Shown piece by piece: positions 1-7,255 of a stretch of 40,783 bases of DNA. The notes beneath the pieces were generated by a model. The model was not told the DNA's origin, searched no databases, and saw only the letters and a program-made list of their open reading frames with translations. The DNA comes from Acidimicrobiia bacterium. Lineage in GTDB: Bacteria > Actinomycetota > Acidimicrobiia > Actinomarinales > Actinomarinaceae. The DNA is taken from NCBI GenBank assembly GCA_028376655.1, contig JAONAZ010000001.1:1-40783 (forward strand), written 5' to 3'. Position 1 is the stretch's first letter. Every line of letters starts with the position of its first letter. Position numbers and translations under genes: made by a program.

Positions 1-891
1 GTATCCAATATCATTTGAAGTACTACCAAAAGTGCTGGCCCATTGATAGACACCAGAAGAGTTGAGTTTAAGAACAAAAATGTCACTACTACCAGCAGAG
101 TTTTTATTACCTCCACCAAAGTTGATGGTTCCAGTGAATAGACCAGTGATATATGAATTTCCAGAGGAGTCAATATCTATGCCGTATCCGATATCATTTG
201 AAGTATCGCCAAGTGTAAGTGCAAAATAGGATGGGGACGGGTTACTAGGAGATGGGGACGGGTTACTAGGAGATGGACCTATACAGGGGTCAGATTGTGG
301 AATAATAAAAGATGGGCTCTGAGATGAGTTACCAGCAGCATCAAAAGCTATTACATATATAAGCTGATCTGCACATGTCATGTCATAAACTGGAGTTACA
401 AGTAGTCGTGAGTCAGAAATAGTCACATATGTTGATAAGACATTATTAACATAAACCTCGTAGGAAACAATTCCTACATTATCAGTAACAGCTGGAAGAT
501 TAAGATTAAACAATGATCCTATTTCAGAACCAAAAGGTGGCTCTTCCTTGTCCCAGACTGGTGAAGATATATCAGGACCAGTTGGAATAATGGTAGTTAA
601 AACAGTAGTGGTAGGTGATGTAGGTAGGTAAGCATTCTCCCCAAGTGTGAGTTTACTATAAGTGCTACTGCCAACCATCCCATCAACAACAAGTCCTGCT
701 TTTTCCTGGAATTTTTTAATAGCTTGTTGTGTTGCTTTATCGTTTGAACCGGTTGGTGGTGTATCTAATAGACCTAAGTTGATAAGTTTTTCTTGGATAT
801 GAGTCGTAAAGGGATCATCTGTTGTTGCAGCTTGTACTGGAATAGGATAAAGAAAAAGAGATATAACAAGAACGATGATAATTTTTCTCAC
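1..891 (-). CDS. Exported PG-binding/SBBP beta-propeller protein (3' end cut off by window)
   Basis: This gene starts at GTG 891 and stays open to base 1, so the C-terminus lies outside the window (297 codons present). Residues 1-21 form a signal peptide (basic VRK, a hydrophobic core, then PVQA). Residues about 25-85 look like a peptidoglycan_binding_1 domain, with AIKKFQ and a G-x-VDG-x-VGSSTYSKL pattern. Residues about 100-200 form an Ig/fibronectin-like segment with two Cys. A Ser-Pro-Asn linker follows, and then glycine- and aspartate-rich repeats (GYGIDIDSSGNSYITG, ITG-x-F-x-GT-I-F-GGG) typical of SBBP beta-propeller repeats. The likely role is a wall-bound surface protein. The ligand cannot be told from the sequence. 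Confidence 0.8.
   Translation of the reverse strand, partial: MRKIIIVLVISLFLYPIPVQAATTDDPFTTHIQEKLINLGLLDTPPTGSNDKATQQAIKKFQEKAGLVVDGMVGSSTYSKLTLGENAYLPTSPTTTVLTTIIPTGPDISSPVWDKEEPPFGSEIGSLFNLNLPAVTDNVGIVSYEVYVNNVLSTYVTISDSRLLVTPVYDMTCADQLIYVIAFDAAGNSSQSPSFIIPQSDPCIGPSPSNPSPSPSNPSPSYFALTLGDTSNDIGYGIDIDSSGNSYITGLFTGTINFGGGNKNSAGSSDIFVLKLNSSGVYQWASTFGSTSNDIGY
230..271 (-). repeat. Tandem 21-nt repeat coding a Ser-Pro-Asn linker
   Basis: Two identical 21-nt units (230-250 and 251-271) encode a repeated seven-residue Ser/Pro/Asn segment. It joins the Ig-like part to the beta-propeller repeats of the surface protein. Such units usually vary in copy number by slippage. Confidence 0.85.
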
Positions 892-1039
892 TTATCCAAA
901 TTAATAGCCTCTTTAAGGATTAGTTAGTAGTAAGTTTCGCGAACTAAATAAAGATATTTGATGATATTTATTGATTTAATTAGCCCAGAAACAGAAAAAG
1001 AGAGAATGAAAGGTCCCCTCTTCTGCTGCTTGAAGCTTA

Positions 1040-1055
1040 TAGTGTTGCAACACTA
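1040..1055. promoter_or_regulatory. Perfect 16-bp palindrome, candidate operator
   Basis: TAGTGTTGCAACACTA is a perfect inverted repeat with no spacer. It lies in the 231-bp gap (892-1122) upstream of the surface-protein gene and downstream of the 56-aa gene, both on the minus strand. No T-run follows on the minus strand, so a terminator is less likely than a protein-binding site. I see nothing else clear in this gap. Confidence 0.35.
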
Positions 1056-1122
1056 ATTCTTAAAAAAGACAGCTTCTTAATAGATAGTACAGTTATATGT
1101 TTTAAAAGGAAAAGTTTTTAAT

Positions 1123-1293
1123 TTACTTTTTAGCTTTACGATCTTTTAGATAGTAAACCAAGAAGAATATCCAAGGCACTCCTCTAAGAAGGTTGCCTAA
1201 TGTTAAGAACTGTGGATAGTCTGCCCATACACCCGTGAAAAATGCTAGTAGATATATATTAACAAATAGTAATGGCCAATTCCATTTTTTCAT
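1123..1293 (-). CDS. Small two-segment membrane protein, 56 aa
   Basis: A short reading frame from ATG 1293 to TAA 1123. It encodes 56 residues: a basic, Trp-rich start (MKKWNW), a hydrophobic segment at about 6-22, a short polar turn (WADYPQ), a second hydrophobic segment at about 35-48, and a lysine-rich cytoplasmic tail (KDRKAKK). The composition and topology look like a genuine small inner-membrane protein. It sits 32 bp downstream of the tryptophanase-family gene on the same strand and may be co-transcribed. I do not recognise the family. Confidence 0.55.
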   Translation of the reverse strand: MKKWNWPLLFVNIYLLAFFTGVWADYPQFLTLGNLLRGVPWIFFLVYYLKDRKAKK

Positions 1294-1325
1294 ATTCCGA
1301 TGATAATATCTTCTAATTAATTTCT

Positions 1326-2708
1326 CTAAGAAATTGGTTTTAATTTTGCAGTGAAATGTCTTAATAACTTTGGTTGGTAAGTTATCTCGTACCCTTTTAA
1401 TGTATCTTTTTTTTCTACTAGTTTTTCAAGAACTTCCGCAACATAATCAAAATGACTTTGCGTGTACGACCTTCTGGGTGCTGCAAGTCTTACTAACTCA
1501 TGTGTTGCTGGTGTATCGTTTTTTCCATCTTCTCCTGCAACTCCAAATGCTAATGTCCCGAGCTCAACTGCTCTAACACCACCTATAAGATATATCTCGC
1601 ATGCAAGTGAATGTCCCGGATATTGATGTGGAGGAATATGAGGAAGAAATGTTTTTGCATCTATGTAAAGAGCATGTCCACCTGCAGGTTGGACGATTGG
1701 TATTCCATACTCGAGAGCTTTCTCTGCTAAATATGAAATGGACCTTGCGCGATATTCTAAATAATTTCTATCTGTAATTTCTATTAAACCTTGAGCTAAA
1801 GCATCTAAGTCTCTTCCTGTAAGTCCTCCATATGTTGGAAAACCTTCAGTTAGTATCAATACATTTTTTGCTGCCTCTGCAAGAGCATCATCATTAAAAG
1901 CAAGAACGCCTCCAATGTTACCAAAGCCATCTTTTTTTAAACTTATAGTGCAACCATCAGCTAAACGGAATGCCTCTTTAGTGATCTCTCTTATCTCAAC
2001 GTCTTTATAAGATTCTTCTCTTTGAGATACAAACCAGGCATTTTCTGCAAATCTGCAAGCATCTAGTAAAAACATTTTATTATATTTTTCGCACAGGGTT
2101 TTTACTGCTTTAAGATTCTCCATTGATACAGGTTGTCCTCCTCCTGTATTGTTTGTAATTGTCATTAAAACAAAAGGGATTTTATCTACATCTTCGCTAT
2201 CAAGTAATGCTTCTAATTTCTCTAAATCTATATTTCCTTTAAATGGTGCTGGTGTCAGTAGATCTAATCCCTCTTTGCATAATAAATCTACAGGTGTTGC
2301 AAGGGCAGCTTCAAAGTTTGCTCTTGTAGTATCAAAATGACTGTTACTTGGAATAATGTCACCTTCTTTAACGGTTATAGTTGCAAGAATTTTTTCGCTT
2401 GCTCTACCTTGGTGAGTAGGGATAATATGTTTGTAGCCTGTTAGTTCAGATAAAACCTTATTAAATCTCTGCCAAGAGTGAGAGCCGGCATAAGCTTCAT
2501 CGCCTCTCATAATTGCTGCCCACTGTTCTGATGACATTGCACCAGTTCCAGAATCAGTCAATAAATCAATAGTTACTTCTTGCGATTGCAGGCCGAATAA
2601 ATTCCAATGCTCTCTTTCAAGAAATTCTTTTCTATCTTCTGGAGTAGTAATAGCAAGAGGTTCGACAGACTTAATTTTGAAAGGTTCAATTATCGTTTTA
2701 AATTCCAT
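1326..2708 (-). CDS. tnaA: Tryptophanase / beta-eliminating lyase (PLP)
   Basis: PLP-dependent beta-eliminating lyase, expected to split tryptophan into indole, pyruvate and ammonia. It aligns along its full length with E. coli TnaA: EPFKIKSVEPL at the N-terminus, IDLLTDSGTGAMS, MRGDEAYAGS, IPTHQGRASEKI, the PLP-lysine motif SLKKDGF, TEGFPTYGGL, and the C-terminal PKLLRHFTAKLK. Tyrosine phenol-lyase has a substrate-binding Arg in MERG. Here the site reads AVELG, as in tryptophanases (AVEIG). I chose ATG 2708, giving 460 aa, because it matches the TnaA start and has a -10-like TACACT 6 nt upstream. An in-frame start 11 codons earlier would overlap the divergent promoter. The exact substrate is inferred. 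Confidence 0.85.
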   Translation of the reverse strand: MEFKTIIEPFKIKSVEPLAITTPEDRKEFLEREHWNLFGLQSQEVTIDLLTDSGTGAMSSEQWAAIMRGDEAYAGSHSWQRFNKVLSELTGYKHIIPTHQGRASEKILATITVKEGDIIPSNSHFDTTRANFEAALATPVDLLCKEGLDLLTPAPFKGNIDLEKLEALLDSEDVDKIPFVLMTITNNTGGGQPVSMENLKAVKTLCEKYNKMFLLDACRFAENAWFVSQREESYKDVEIREITKEAFRLADGCTISLKKDGFGNIGGVLAFNDDALAEAAKNVLILTEGFPTYGGLTGRDLDALAQGLIEITDRNYLEYRARSISYLAEKALEYGIPIVQPAGGHALYIDAKTFLPHIPPHQYPGHSLACEIYLIGGVRAVELGTLAFGVAGEDGKNDTPATHELVRLAAPRRSYTQSHFDYVAEVLEKLVEKKDTLKGYEITYQPKLLRHFTAKLKPIS

Positions 2709-2714
2709 AGAAGA

Positions 2715-2720
2715 AGTGTA
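2715..2720 (-). promoter_or_regulatory. -10 element for a leaderless tryptophanase mRNA
   Basis: TACACT (minus strand) ends 6 nt before ATG 2708. Transcription would begin at or next to the start codon. No Shine-Dalgarno sequence precedes this ATG. Confidence 0.4.
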
Positions 2721-2735
2721 CATAATAAAATCATA

Positions 2736-2741
2736 TATCAT
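2736..2741 (+). promoter_or_regulatory. -10 element for a leaderless ybaK-like mRNA
   Basis: TATCAT lies 7 nt upstream of ATG 2749 and no Shine-Dalgarno sequence is present. It shares a 40-bp divergent region with the tryptophanase promoter. Confidence 0.4.
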
Positions 2742-2748
2742 AGATAAT

Positions 2749-3225
2749 ATGGTTGATATTCACAGTTCAGTCGACAATCTATTTAAAGAAAATGAAGATT
2801 CACTAGAAATTTTTGAATGTAAAGATGAATTTTCAGATACTCAGAGCTTTTGTGATCATTATGGATATAAAATTGAAGATTCATGTAATGCGATTTTAAT
2901 AAAGTCTAAAAAGCCAGAACAATTTTATGCTTTATTTTGTGTACTTGGCGTTGATCGACTCGATGTAAACCATAAAGGTAAAACCGTACTAAATTCTAAA
3001 AAACTTAGTTTTGCTTCAAGAGAAGAAGCTGAACAAATCACAGGTCAAATTTATGGGGGTATAAGTCCTTTGGGTCTTCCTCAAGAGATTAAAATTTATG
3101 TTGATGAAAATGTTATGACTAGAGAAAAGGTTTTCATAGGTGGGGGTAATAGAGTTAGTAAATTTTTCCTATCACCTGAAAAACTAGTCTCTTTAACGAA
3201 TGCAAGTATTGTAGATTTAACTTAA
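2749..3225 (+). CDS. YbaK/EbsC-family aminoacyl-tRNA deacylase
   Basis: A 158-residue single-domain protein of the YbaK/ProX superfamily, which hydrolyses mischarged aminoacyl-tRNAs (for example Cys-tRNA-Pro). Typical features are the segment NAILIKSKKPEQFYALFCV in the middle, a Lys-rich stretch before LSFASREEAEQITGQIYGGISPLGL (the usual A-eelTG...GgvsPfG motif), IKIYVDENV, and a C-terminal IGGGNRVSKFFLSPEKL. The length is normal for the family. A frame extension upstream to 2677 would run over the divergent tryptophanase start, so ATG 2749 is preferred. It ends with a 9-bp convergent overlap. The tRNA substrate cannot be told. Confidence 0.8.
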   Translation: MVDIHSSVDNLFKENEDSLEIFECKDEFSDTQSFCDHYGYKIEDSCNAILIKSKKPEQFYALFCVLGVDRLDVNHKGKTVLNSKKLSFASREEAEQITGQIYGGISPLGLPQEIKIYVDENVMTREKVFIGGGNRVSKFFLSPEKLVSLTNASIVDLT

Positions 3226-3651
3226 TCCACTTCTACACAAACTTGCTGCTTGTGGTGAGAAAGCCTTTCCTCCAAAACCAGGAAACCTTCCTGCTTGAAG
3301 GTAGTTCTTCAAAAAGGTTCTGACATTTCTAAAATCATTTTCACTAATCTCTTGAGGTTTTGTCAAAATACTGAATGGATCTGGGAGGTAGCTATAGAGA
3401 AATGATTGTTGTTGACTATCTAGTTTTTCAACATATTGGGATAGTAAATCTATAGTCACATCATAGTCATCAATAACATTAAGACAGTTTTCATACTCTG
3501 CCACACTTAATGGACTAACGTCAACCTCATAATTTGCTCTGTATTGAAAAAATAAAACACTTACGACGAAAAGAAGCGTGGTGTAAAAAAGCATCTTTAA
3601 AGGGAATAGTATTATTTTTTTAATTGGCCATAAAATGGCTTTAATAATCAT
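3217..3651 (-). CDS. Hypothetical membrane-anchored protein, 144 aa
   Basis: The N-terminus is basic and hydrophobic (IKKIILFPLKMLFYTTLLFVV), giving one membrane anchor at about residues 8-36. It is followed by a polar, extracytoplasmic-looking domain of about 105 residues with DDYDVTIDLLSQYVEKL and a C-terminal PGFGGKAFSPQAASLC. Two Cys (about 56 and 139) could pair. It starts 4 bp after the hydrolase gene at 3656-4456, so the two are probably co-transcribed. I do not recognise the family. Confidence 0.6.
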   Translation of the reverse strand: MIIKAILWPIKKIILFPLKMLFYTTLLFVVSVLFFQYRANYEVDVSPLSVAEYENCLNVIDDYDVTIDLLSQYVEKLDSQQQSFLYSYLPDPFSILTKPQEISENDFRNVRTFLKNYLQAGRFPGFGGKAFSPQAASLCRSGLS

Positions 3652-3655
3652 GATG

Positions 3656-4456
3656 TTATTTTAATGTGATTACGAGACACTGGCAGGCACCACCAGATTT
3701 TAAAAATTCTGACACATTTGCTACAACAGCAGTCAAACCCAAGTCTTTTACTGTTTGAATGGTATCAATATCTTCTGAAGGGAAGATTACTGTATTGTTA
3801 ATCACTACAGCATTGCATGCAAGTCTGTTGGCATCAGCCTCTGAAACAGGAATTAAATTAAATAAATCAGCAAACTCTGATAGTGATTCATCTTTGAAGG
3901 CTTTTGGATAAAAGATTGCATCCCTATTGTCAGTTGGAAGTTGTTGGAAGCAGGTATCTAAATGATAAAATTTTGGATCAACTAATTCTACTATTTTAGG
4001 TGTTAGACCAAATTCATCTGCAATATACAAAAGCGCTTCTTTGTCACTTCTCATGCCATATGATCCAATAAGATACTCTCCTAAAACAAAAGCATCTCCC
4101 CTGCCTTCAAATTTAAACTCAGAAGGAATTCTTGATACTGCATATCCGTTTTCAGAGAACCATTTTGAATATATATCTTCTTCGCCCTGTCTTTCTTCAT
4201 ATTTAAAATTTGCAATTAGTACTTTATCATCTTTTACTATCCCTGAGTTCGCTGTGAAGACTAAGTCCGGATACTGCTCATGAGGGGGTACAACATGAAC
4301 ACTCGCACCCGCATTTTCAATCGTTGATTTAAGGTTTTCCCATTGTTGTTTTGCTAACTCGAGGTCAACTTTAATTCCTTCAATCATCCAAGGATTAATA
4401 GAATATTCAACTTTAAAATATTCCGGTGAGCTCATTAGTACTGTAGAATTTCCCAT
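3656..4456 (-). CDS. Guanidine-modifying hydrolase, probable arginine dihydrolase-like
   Basis: A member of the amidinotransferase/DDAH fold, 266 aa. The start (SSPEYFKVEYSINPWM) matches the N-terminal domain of cyanobacterial ArgZ/AgrE enzymes. Catalytic features are Glu117 and Asp121 in FEGRGDAF, His165 in YHLDTC, and the nucleophile Cys258 in SGGACQC. Most arginine deiminases and DDAHs have an FxRD-type Asp. Here the equivalent motif is FTANSG with Asn70. As I recall it, this Asn distinguishes arginine dihydrolases and succinylarginine dihydrolases, which release both guanidine nitrogens. The predicted reaction is arginine to ornithine, CO2 and ammonia, which is inference from Asn70. DDAH-type activity is the alternative. 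It is divergent from the GNAT gene, with an inverted repeat between them. Confidence 0.75.
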   Translation of the reverse strand: MGNSTVLMSSPEYFKVEYSINPWMIEGIKVDLELAKQQWENLKSTIENAGASVHVVPPHEQYPDLVFTANSGIVKDDKVLIANFKYEERQGEEDIYSKWFSENGYAVSRIPSEFKFEGRGDAFVLGEYLIGSYGMRSDKEALLYIADEFGLTPKIVELVDPKFYHLDTCFQQLPTDNRDAIFYPKAFKDESLSEFADLFNLIPVSEADANRLACNAVVINNTVIFPSEDIDTIQTVKDLGLTAVVANVSEFLKSGGACQCLVITLK

Positions 4457-4473
4457 ATGGATAATTTAGCATT

Positions 4474-4492
4474 TTATACATACAATGTATAA
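4474..4492. promoter_or_regulatory. Inverted repeat over divergent -10 elements
   Basis: TTATACAT-aca-ATGTATAA has 8-bp perfect arms and lies between the arginine-dihydrolase-like gene (minus) and the GNAT gene (plus). The TATAAT at 4488-4493 overlaps the right arm and would serve the GNAT gene (start 4508). The left arm read on the minus strand gives TGTATAA, near a -10 for the other gene. A repressor bound here could control both. Confidence 0.4.
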
Positions 4493-4507
4493 TCTTAAAA
4501 TAATCAT

Positions 4508-5017
4508 ATGAAATTAATACCTATAAACAGTGAAAATATGGCTAACTGCCATAAAATAAATGAGGATAATGTTCCAGAAGTTGGGTCAAAATCTTTATCA
4601 GAATTTGAATCACTTGTTAATAATTCTGACTTCAATTTGTGTGTTTTAATTGAAGATATTGTTGTTGGTTACATTGTTTGTTTTCAAGACACTGAAGATA
4701 CCCATGAATATCTCATTGAATTAGATCATAAAAATTATCAACAATGGAAACAGCGATTGAATAATTTTTTATATATAGACCGGATAGCCATAGATGAAAG
4801 TTTTAGGAATAAACAAATAGCTTCTCGACTTTATGATGAAGTTATAAAGTTTTCTAATAAAAATGCTATTTCGCATTTGACCGCTGAAGTTAATCTTTTA
4901 CCAACTAAAAATATTCCTTCTTTCCTGTTTCATGAAAAGTATGACTTTACTGAATTTGATACAGTTAAATATTCAGAAGATTATGAAGTCTCGCTGCAAG
5001 TAAGAATGAATAGTTAG
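4508..5017 (+). CDS. GNAT-family N-acetyltransferase
   Basis: A 169-residue GNAT domain. The beta4-alpha3 core reads YIDRIAIDESFRNKQIASRLYDE. The usual acetyl-CoA loop R/Q-x-x-G-x-G/A is degenerate here (RNKQIA), so cofactor binding may be weakened or unusual. A central segment with HEYLIELDHKNYQQWKQRLNN lies between beta3 and beta4. The C-terminal FLFHEKYDFTEF matches the beta5-alpha4 F-Y/H-x-K-x-GF region. The substrate is unknown. The TATAAT at 4488-4493 gives it a very short leader. Confidence 0.75.
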   Translation: MKLIPINSENMANCHKINEDNVPEVGSKSLSEFESLVNNSDFNLCVLIEDIVVGYIVCFQDTEDTHEYLIELDHKNYQQWKQRLNNFLYIDRIAIDESFRNKQIASRLYDEVIKFSNKNAISHLTAEVNLLPTKNIPSFLFHEKYDFTEFDTVKYSEDYEVSLQVRMNS

Positions 5018-5030
5018 TTAGTATATCTAT

Positions 5031-5309
5031 ATGAAATTTAACCTTCCAAGAAGACAGCGAAAAAGTTTTGAATCAATTACTAAAAAAATGATCTCTGATA
5101 ATTTTAATAAAACAGAATCAAAAGAACTATTTATCAATATTAGAAAACAATATATTGACGCTCCTCGTTCTTTTGGAGCTAATCAAGGTAAAAAAGAAGC
5201 AACCCTTGAATTATTAATCATCATTGGCGATCAAATTGCTAAAGAATACAAGGACATTGAGGTAGCGATGGTTCTTGGCGTACCTGAATTATCCAAGAAA
5301 AAAGCTTGA
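5031..5309 (+). CDS. Hypothetical small basic helical protein, 92 aa
   Basis: Starts 13 bp after the GNAT stop on the same strand. It is Lys/Arg-rich (FNLPRRQRKSFESITKK) with predicted amphipathic helices and no membrane segment. The middle reads PRSFGANQGKKEATLELLIIIGDQIAKEY, and the end reads ELSKKKA. The charge suggests a nucleic-acid-associated role, but that is only a guess. The family is not recognised. Confidence 0.55.
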   Translation: MKFNLPRRQRKSFESITKKMISDNFNKTESKELFINIRKQYIDAPRSFGANQGKKEATLELLIIIGDQIAKEYKDIEVAMVLGVPELSKKKA

Positions 5310-5328
5310 TAGCAAATATTTCAACTTA

Positions 5329-5934
5329 ATGATCAGTTCTACAGTATTGGTACCATTTCTAATTATTCAATTTAGTTTTGCTTTTAGCCCAGGATTAATT
5401 ATTGCTTTAGTTGTAAATCAATCAGTCCAGAATTCGAGACGAAAAGGCATCGAGGTTGGTATTGGTGCTGCAGTTGGTGCAGTTGGATTAACTTTAATTT
5501 CAGCATTAGTGGTGAGTCTTTTAGTGAGTACTGTTCCTGTCATGATTACCGTTATTTATTTTATTGGTTCCATCTATATCCTAATAAAAGGTTATCAAAC
5601 AATTACTTCGACCGTTTCTACAAATGCTGAACTAGAAAGTAACACAGCATTCCTTTCGGGTTTAAAAGTTAATCTTTTGAATCCTAAGATGTGGGTTTTA
5701 TATCTAACAGTATTACCTATATATATGAACCCCGACAGTGGTTATTTTTTAAGCTTGGTTTATCTTGGACTAATAACGTTGTTAATAAATTTTTTGGCAG
5801 ACATAACTTATGCTTATACAAGTAACTTTTTCTTTAAAAACTCTTCTGAAAAGACAAAGAGCCTAATAAATAAATTGTGTGGTGTGTCGATGTTATTAAT
5901 AGGTATTTATCTATTCGTCACTAAGTTTTTCTGA
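5329..5934 (+). CDS. LysE/RhtB-family amino-acid exporter
   Basis: A 201-aa integral membrane protein with about six transmembrane helices. The diagnostic first-helix motif FSPGLIIALVVNQSVQNSRRKG corresponds to the PGP-x-x-x-x-v region of LysE/RhtB exporters, followed by a glycine-rich second helix (GIGAAVGAVGLT). The mid-protein FLSGLKVNLLNPKMWVLYL matches the conserved F-x-G-x-x-x-NxxNPK motif. ATG 5329 is preferred to the GTG/ATG further upstream, because the longer form would overlap the preceding gene by 35 bp and add a polar tail before helix 1. The exported amino acid is unknown. The 3' end overlaps the SPFH gene by 24 bp, tail to tail. Confidence 0.8.
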   Translation: MISSTVLVPFLIIQFSFAFSPGLIIALVVNQSVQNSRRKGIEVGIGAAVGAVGLTLISALVVSLLVSTVPVMITVIYFIGSIYILIKGYQTITSTVSTNAELESNTAFLSGLKVNLLNPKMWVLYLTVLPIYMNPDSGYFLSLVYLGLITLLINFLADITYAYTSNFFFKNSSEKTKSLINKLCGVSMLLIGIYLFVTKFF

Positions 5935-6852
5935 TTCCTCTTTATCTTCTTTAAACAACTCTGAGATTGCACCGATACTTCCTAAAGTTGCTGATAATTC
6001 AGCTGGTAAGAATATCTTAGTTGCATTGCCATCAGCAATTTTCTCCAATGATTCTAAATACTTAATTGCAATTAAATCATTTGAGGGATTACCTTTGTGA
6101 ATTGCATTAAATACTTGTTCAATAGCTATCGCTTCACCTTCAGCAATTGCAATTTTTTCATATTTTTGCGCATCCGCAACAGCTTTAAGAGCTTCAGCTT
6201 CACCTTCAGCAGATAATATCTGTGATTGTCTTTCACCTTCAGCAGTCAAAATTGCAGCTCTCTTCTCACCCTCAGCTTCGGTAACAGCAGCTCTTCTATC
6301 TCTTTCAGCTTTCATCACTTTGTTCATTGAATCTTGGACATCTTGTGGAGGATCTACTCTTTGAATCTCAACTCTTACTACTCTTGTACCCCATTTATCA
6401 GTAGCATCATCAAGAATAAGTTTTAACTGAGTATTAATATTTTCTCTTGAAGTCAGTGCTGCATCTAATTCCAAATCACCCACAACATTTCTTAAGTTAG
6501 TTTGAGCTAGTTTTGTTGCAGCTGTAATGAAGTCCCCTACGTTATAAACTAATTTCTTTGGATCTGTTGGTTCGTAATATATGACAGCATCAACTGTGAT
6601 GTTTACGTTATCTTTTGTAATAACTTCTTGTGGGGGTACATCAATAACTTGCTCTCTCATATCAACTATGACGAGACGTTCAACCCCTGGAATAACAATA
6701 TTTAAACCTGGTTTTGCTTCTCTGTTATATTTTCCGAATCGCTCAATAAGTCCTCTTTCGAAAGGTCTTAATATTCTAAAAAGTCTAAAAATAATTACAC
6801 CGACAATAACGACTTGTAATAGTGTAGTGATAATGTTTATGATTCCATCCAT
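5911..6852 (-). CDS. SPFH/band-7 stomatin-like membrane scaffold protein
   Basis: A 313-residue protein of the paraslipin/QmcA type. It has an N-terminal membrane helix (about 8-25), then a band-7 domain (ILRPFERGLIERFGKY, PGLNIVIPGVERLVIVDMREQVIDVPPQEVITKDNV, LRNVVGDLELD). A long coiled-coil follows, with repeated A-E-G-E units (EAEGEKRAAILTAEGERQSQILSAEGEAEAL), and then a C-terminal hydrophobic-acidic tail. SPFH proteins form oligomeric cages that organise membrane microdomains and often regulate FtsH-type proteases. No NfeD partner is seen next to it. Confidence 0.9.
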   Translation of the reverse strand: MDGIINIITTLLQVVIVGVIIFRLFRILRPFERGLIERFGKYNREAKPGLNIVIPGVERLVIVDMREQVIDVPPQEVITKDNVNITVDAVIYYEPTDPKKLVYNVGDFITAATKLAQTNLRNVVGDLELDAALTSRENINTQLKLILDDATDKWGTRVVRVEIQRVDPPQDVQDSMNKVMKAERDRRAAVTEAEGEKRAAILTAEGERQSQILSAEGEAEALKAVADAQKYEKIAIAEGEAIAIEQVFNAIHKGNPSNDLIAIKYLESLEKIADGNATKIFLPAELSATLGSIGAISELFKEDKEESEKLSDE

Positions 6853-6858
6853 ATTCTA

Positions 6859-6864
6859 ATTATA
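6859..6864 (-). promoter_or_regulatory. -10 element, leaderless SPFH mRNA
   Basis: A perfect TATAAT (minus strand) ends 6 nt before ATG 6852. There is no Shine-Dalgarno sequence. This is one of the clearest leaderless starts in the window. Confidence 0.55.
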
Positions 6865-6886
6865 GAGAGGAAGGGTTTATAGTTTT

Positions 6887-7255
6887 TTAATCAGAGGTAT
6901 TTTCGGCTTCAGCTTTCTCTTGCTCGTACCTATTAAGTGCAAGTACAAACATAACAAACAGAATTGTTGATCCTACGAGGAAAGTTAAAGGTAGAATTCT
7001 AATTTCAAAAGCATTTAGTCCCTCTATTTCCGCAGGTTTTGGACCTCGTGGGGCATAAAGAACAAACAAAATGGAGTTTATAATACACCATCCGAATGTT
7101 CCTGCTCCAACTACTAAAAATCCAAGTCTCTTACCTAAGTTTGTTGCAGTAATAAGAAAAGTCGAACCAAAAAAAGTTACTAGAGATCCAATAAACATAA
7201 TTATTCCAGTAATAGTTAGATTTGCTGAAAGCAACGATCTCATTATGTCACGCAT
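6887..7255 (-). CDS. Membrane protein at the end of the bc-complex operon
   Basis: 122 aa with three predicted membrane helices (about 10-32, 44-66 and 88-110) and an acidic, Glu-rich C-terminal tail (RYEQEKAEAENTSD). Its start overlaps the end of the diheme cytochrome gene by 8 bp, so it is translationally coupled to it. No haem or metal motif is visible. Position suggests an accessory or assembly subunit of the quinol:cytochrome c reductase. The family is not recognised. Confidence 0.65.
   Translation of the reverse strand: MRDIMRSLLSANLTITGIIMFIGSLVTFFGSTFLITATNLGKRLGFLVVGAGTFGWCIINSILFVLYAPRGPKPAEIEGLNAFEIRILPLTFLVGSTILFVMFVLALNRYEQEKAEAENTSD

Noticed and set aside
1040-1055. Rho-independent terminator
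   Set aside because: No T-run follows on the minus strand where the nearby genes end, and the stem is AT-balanced with no loop.
1326-2741. Tyrosine phenol-lyase assignment and the 2741 start
   Set aside because: The TPL-specific Arg is Leu here, and the upstream start would overlap the promoter and adds residues not found in homologues.
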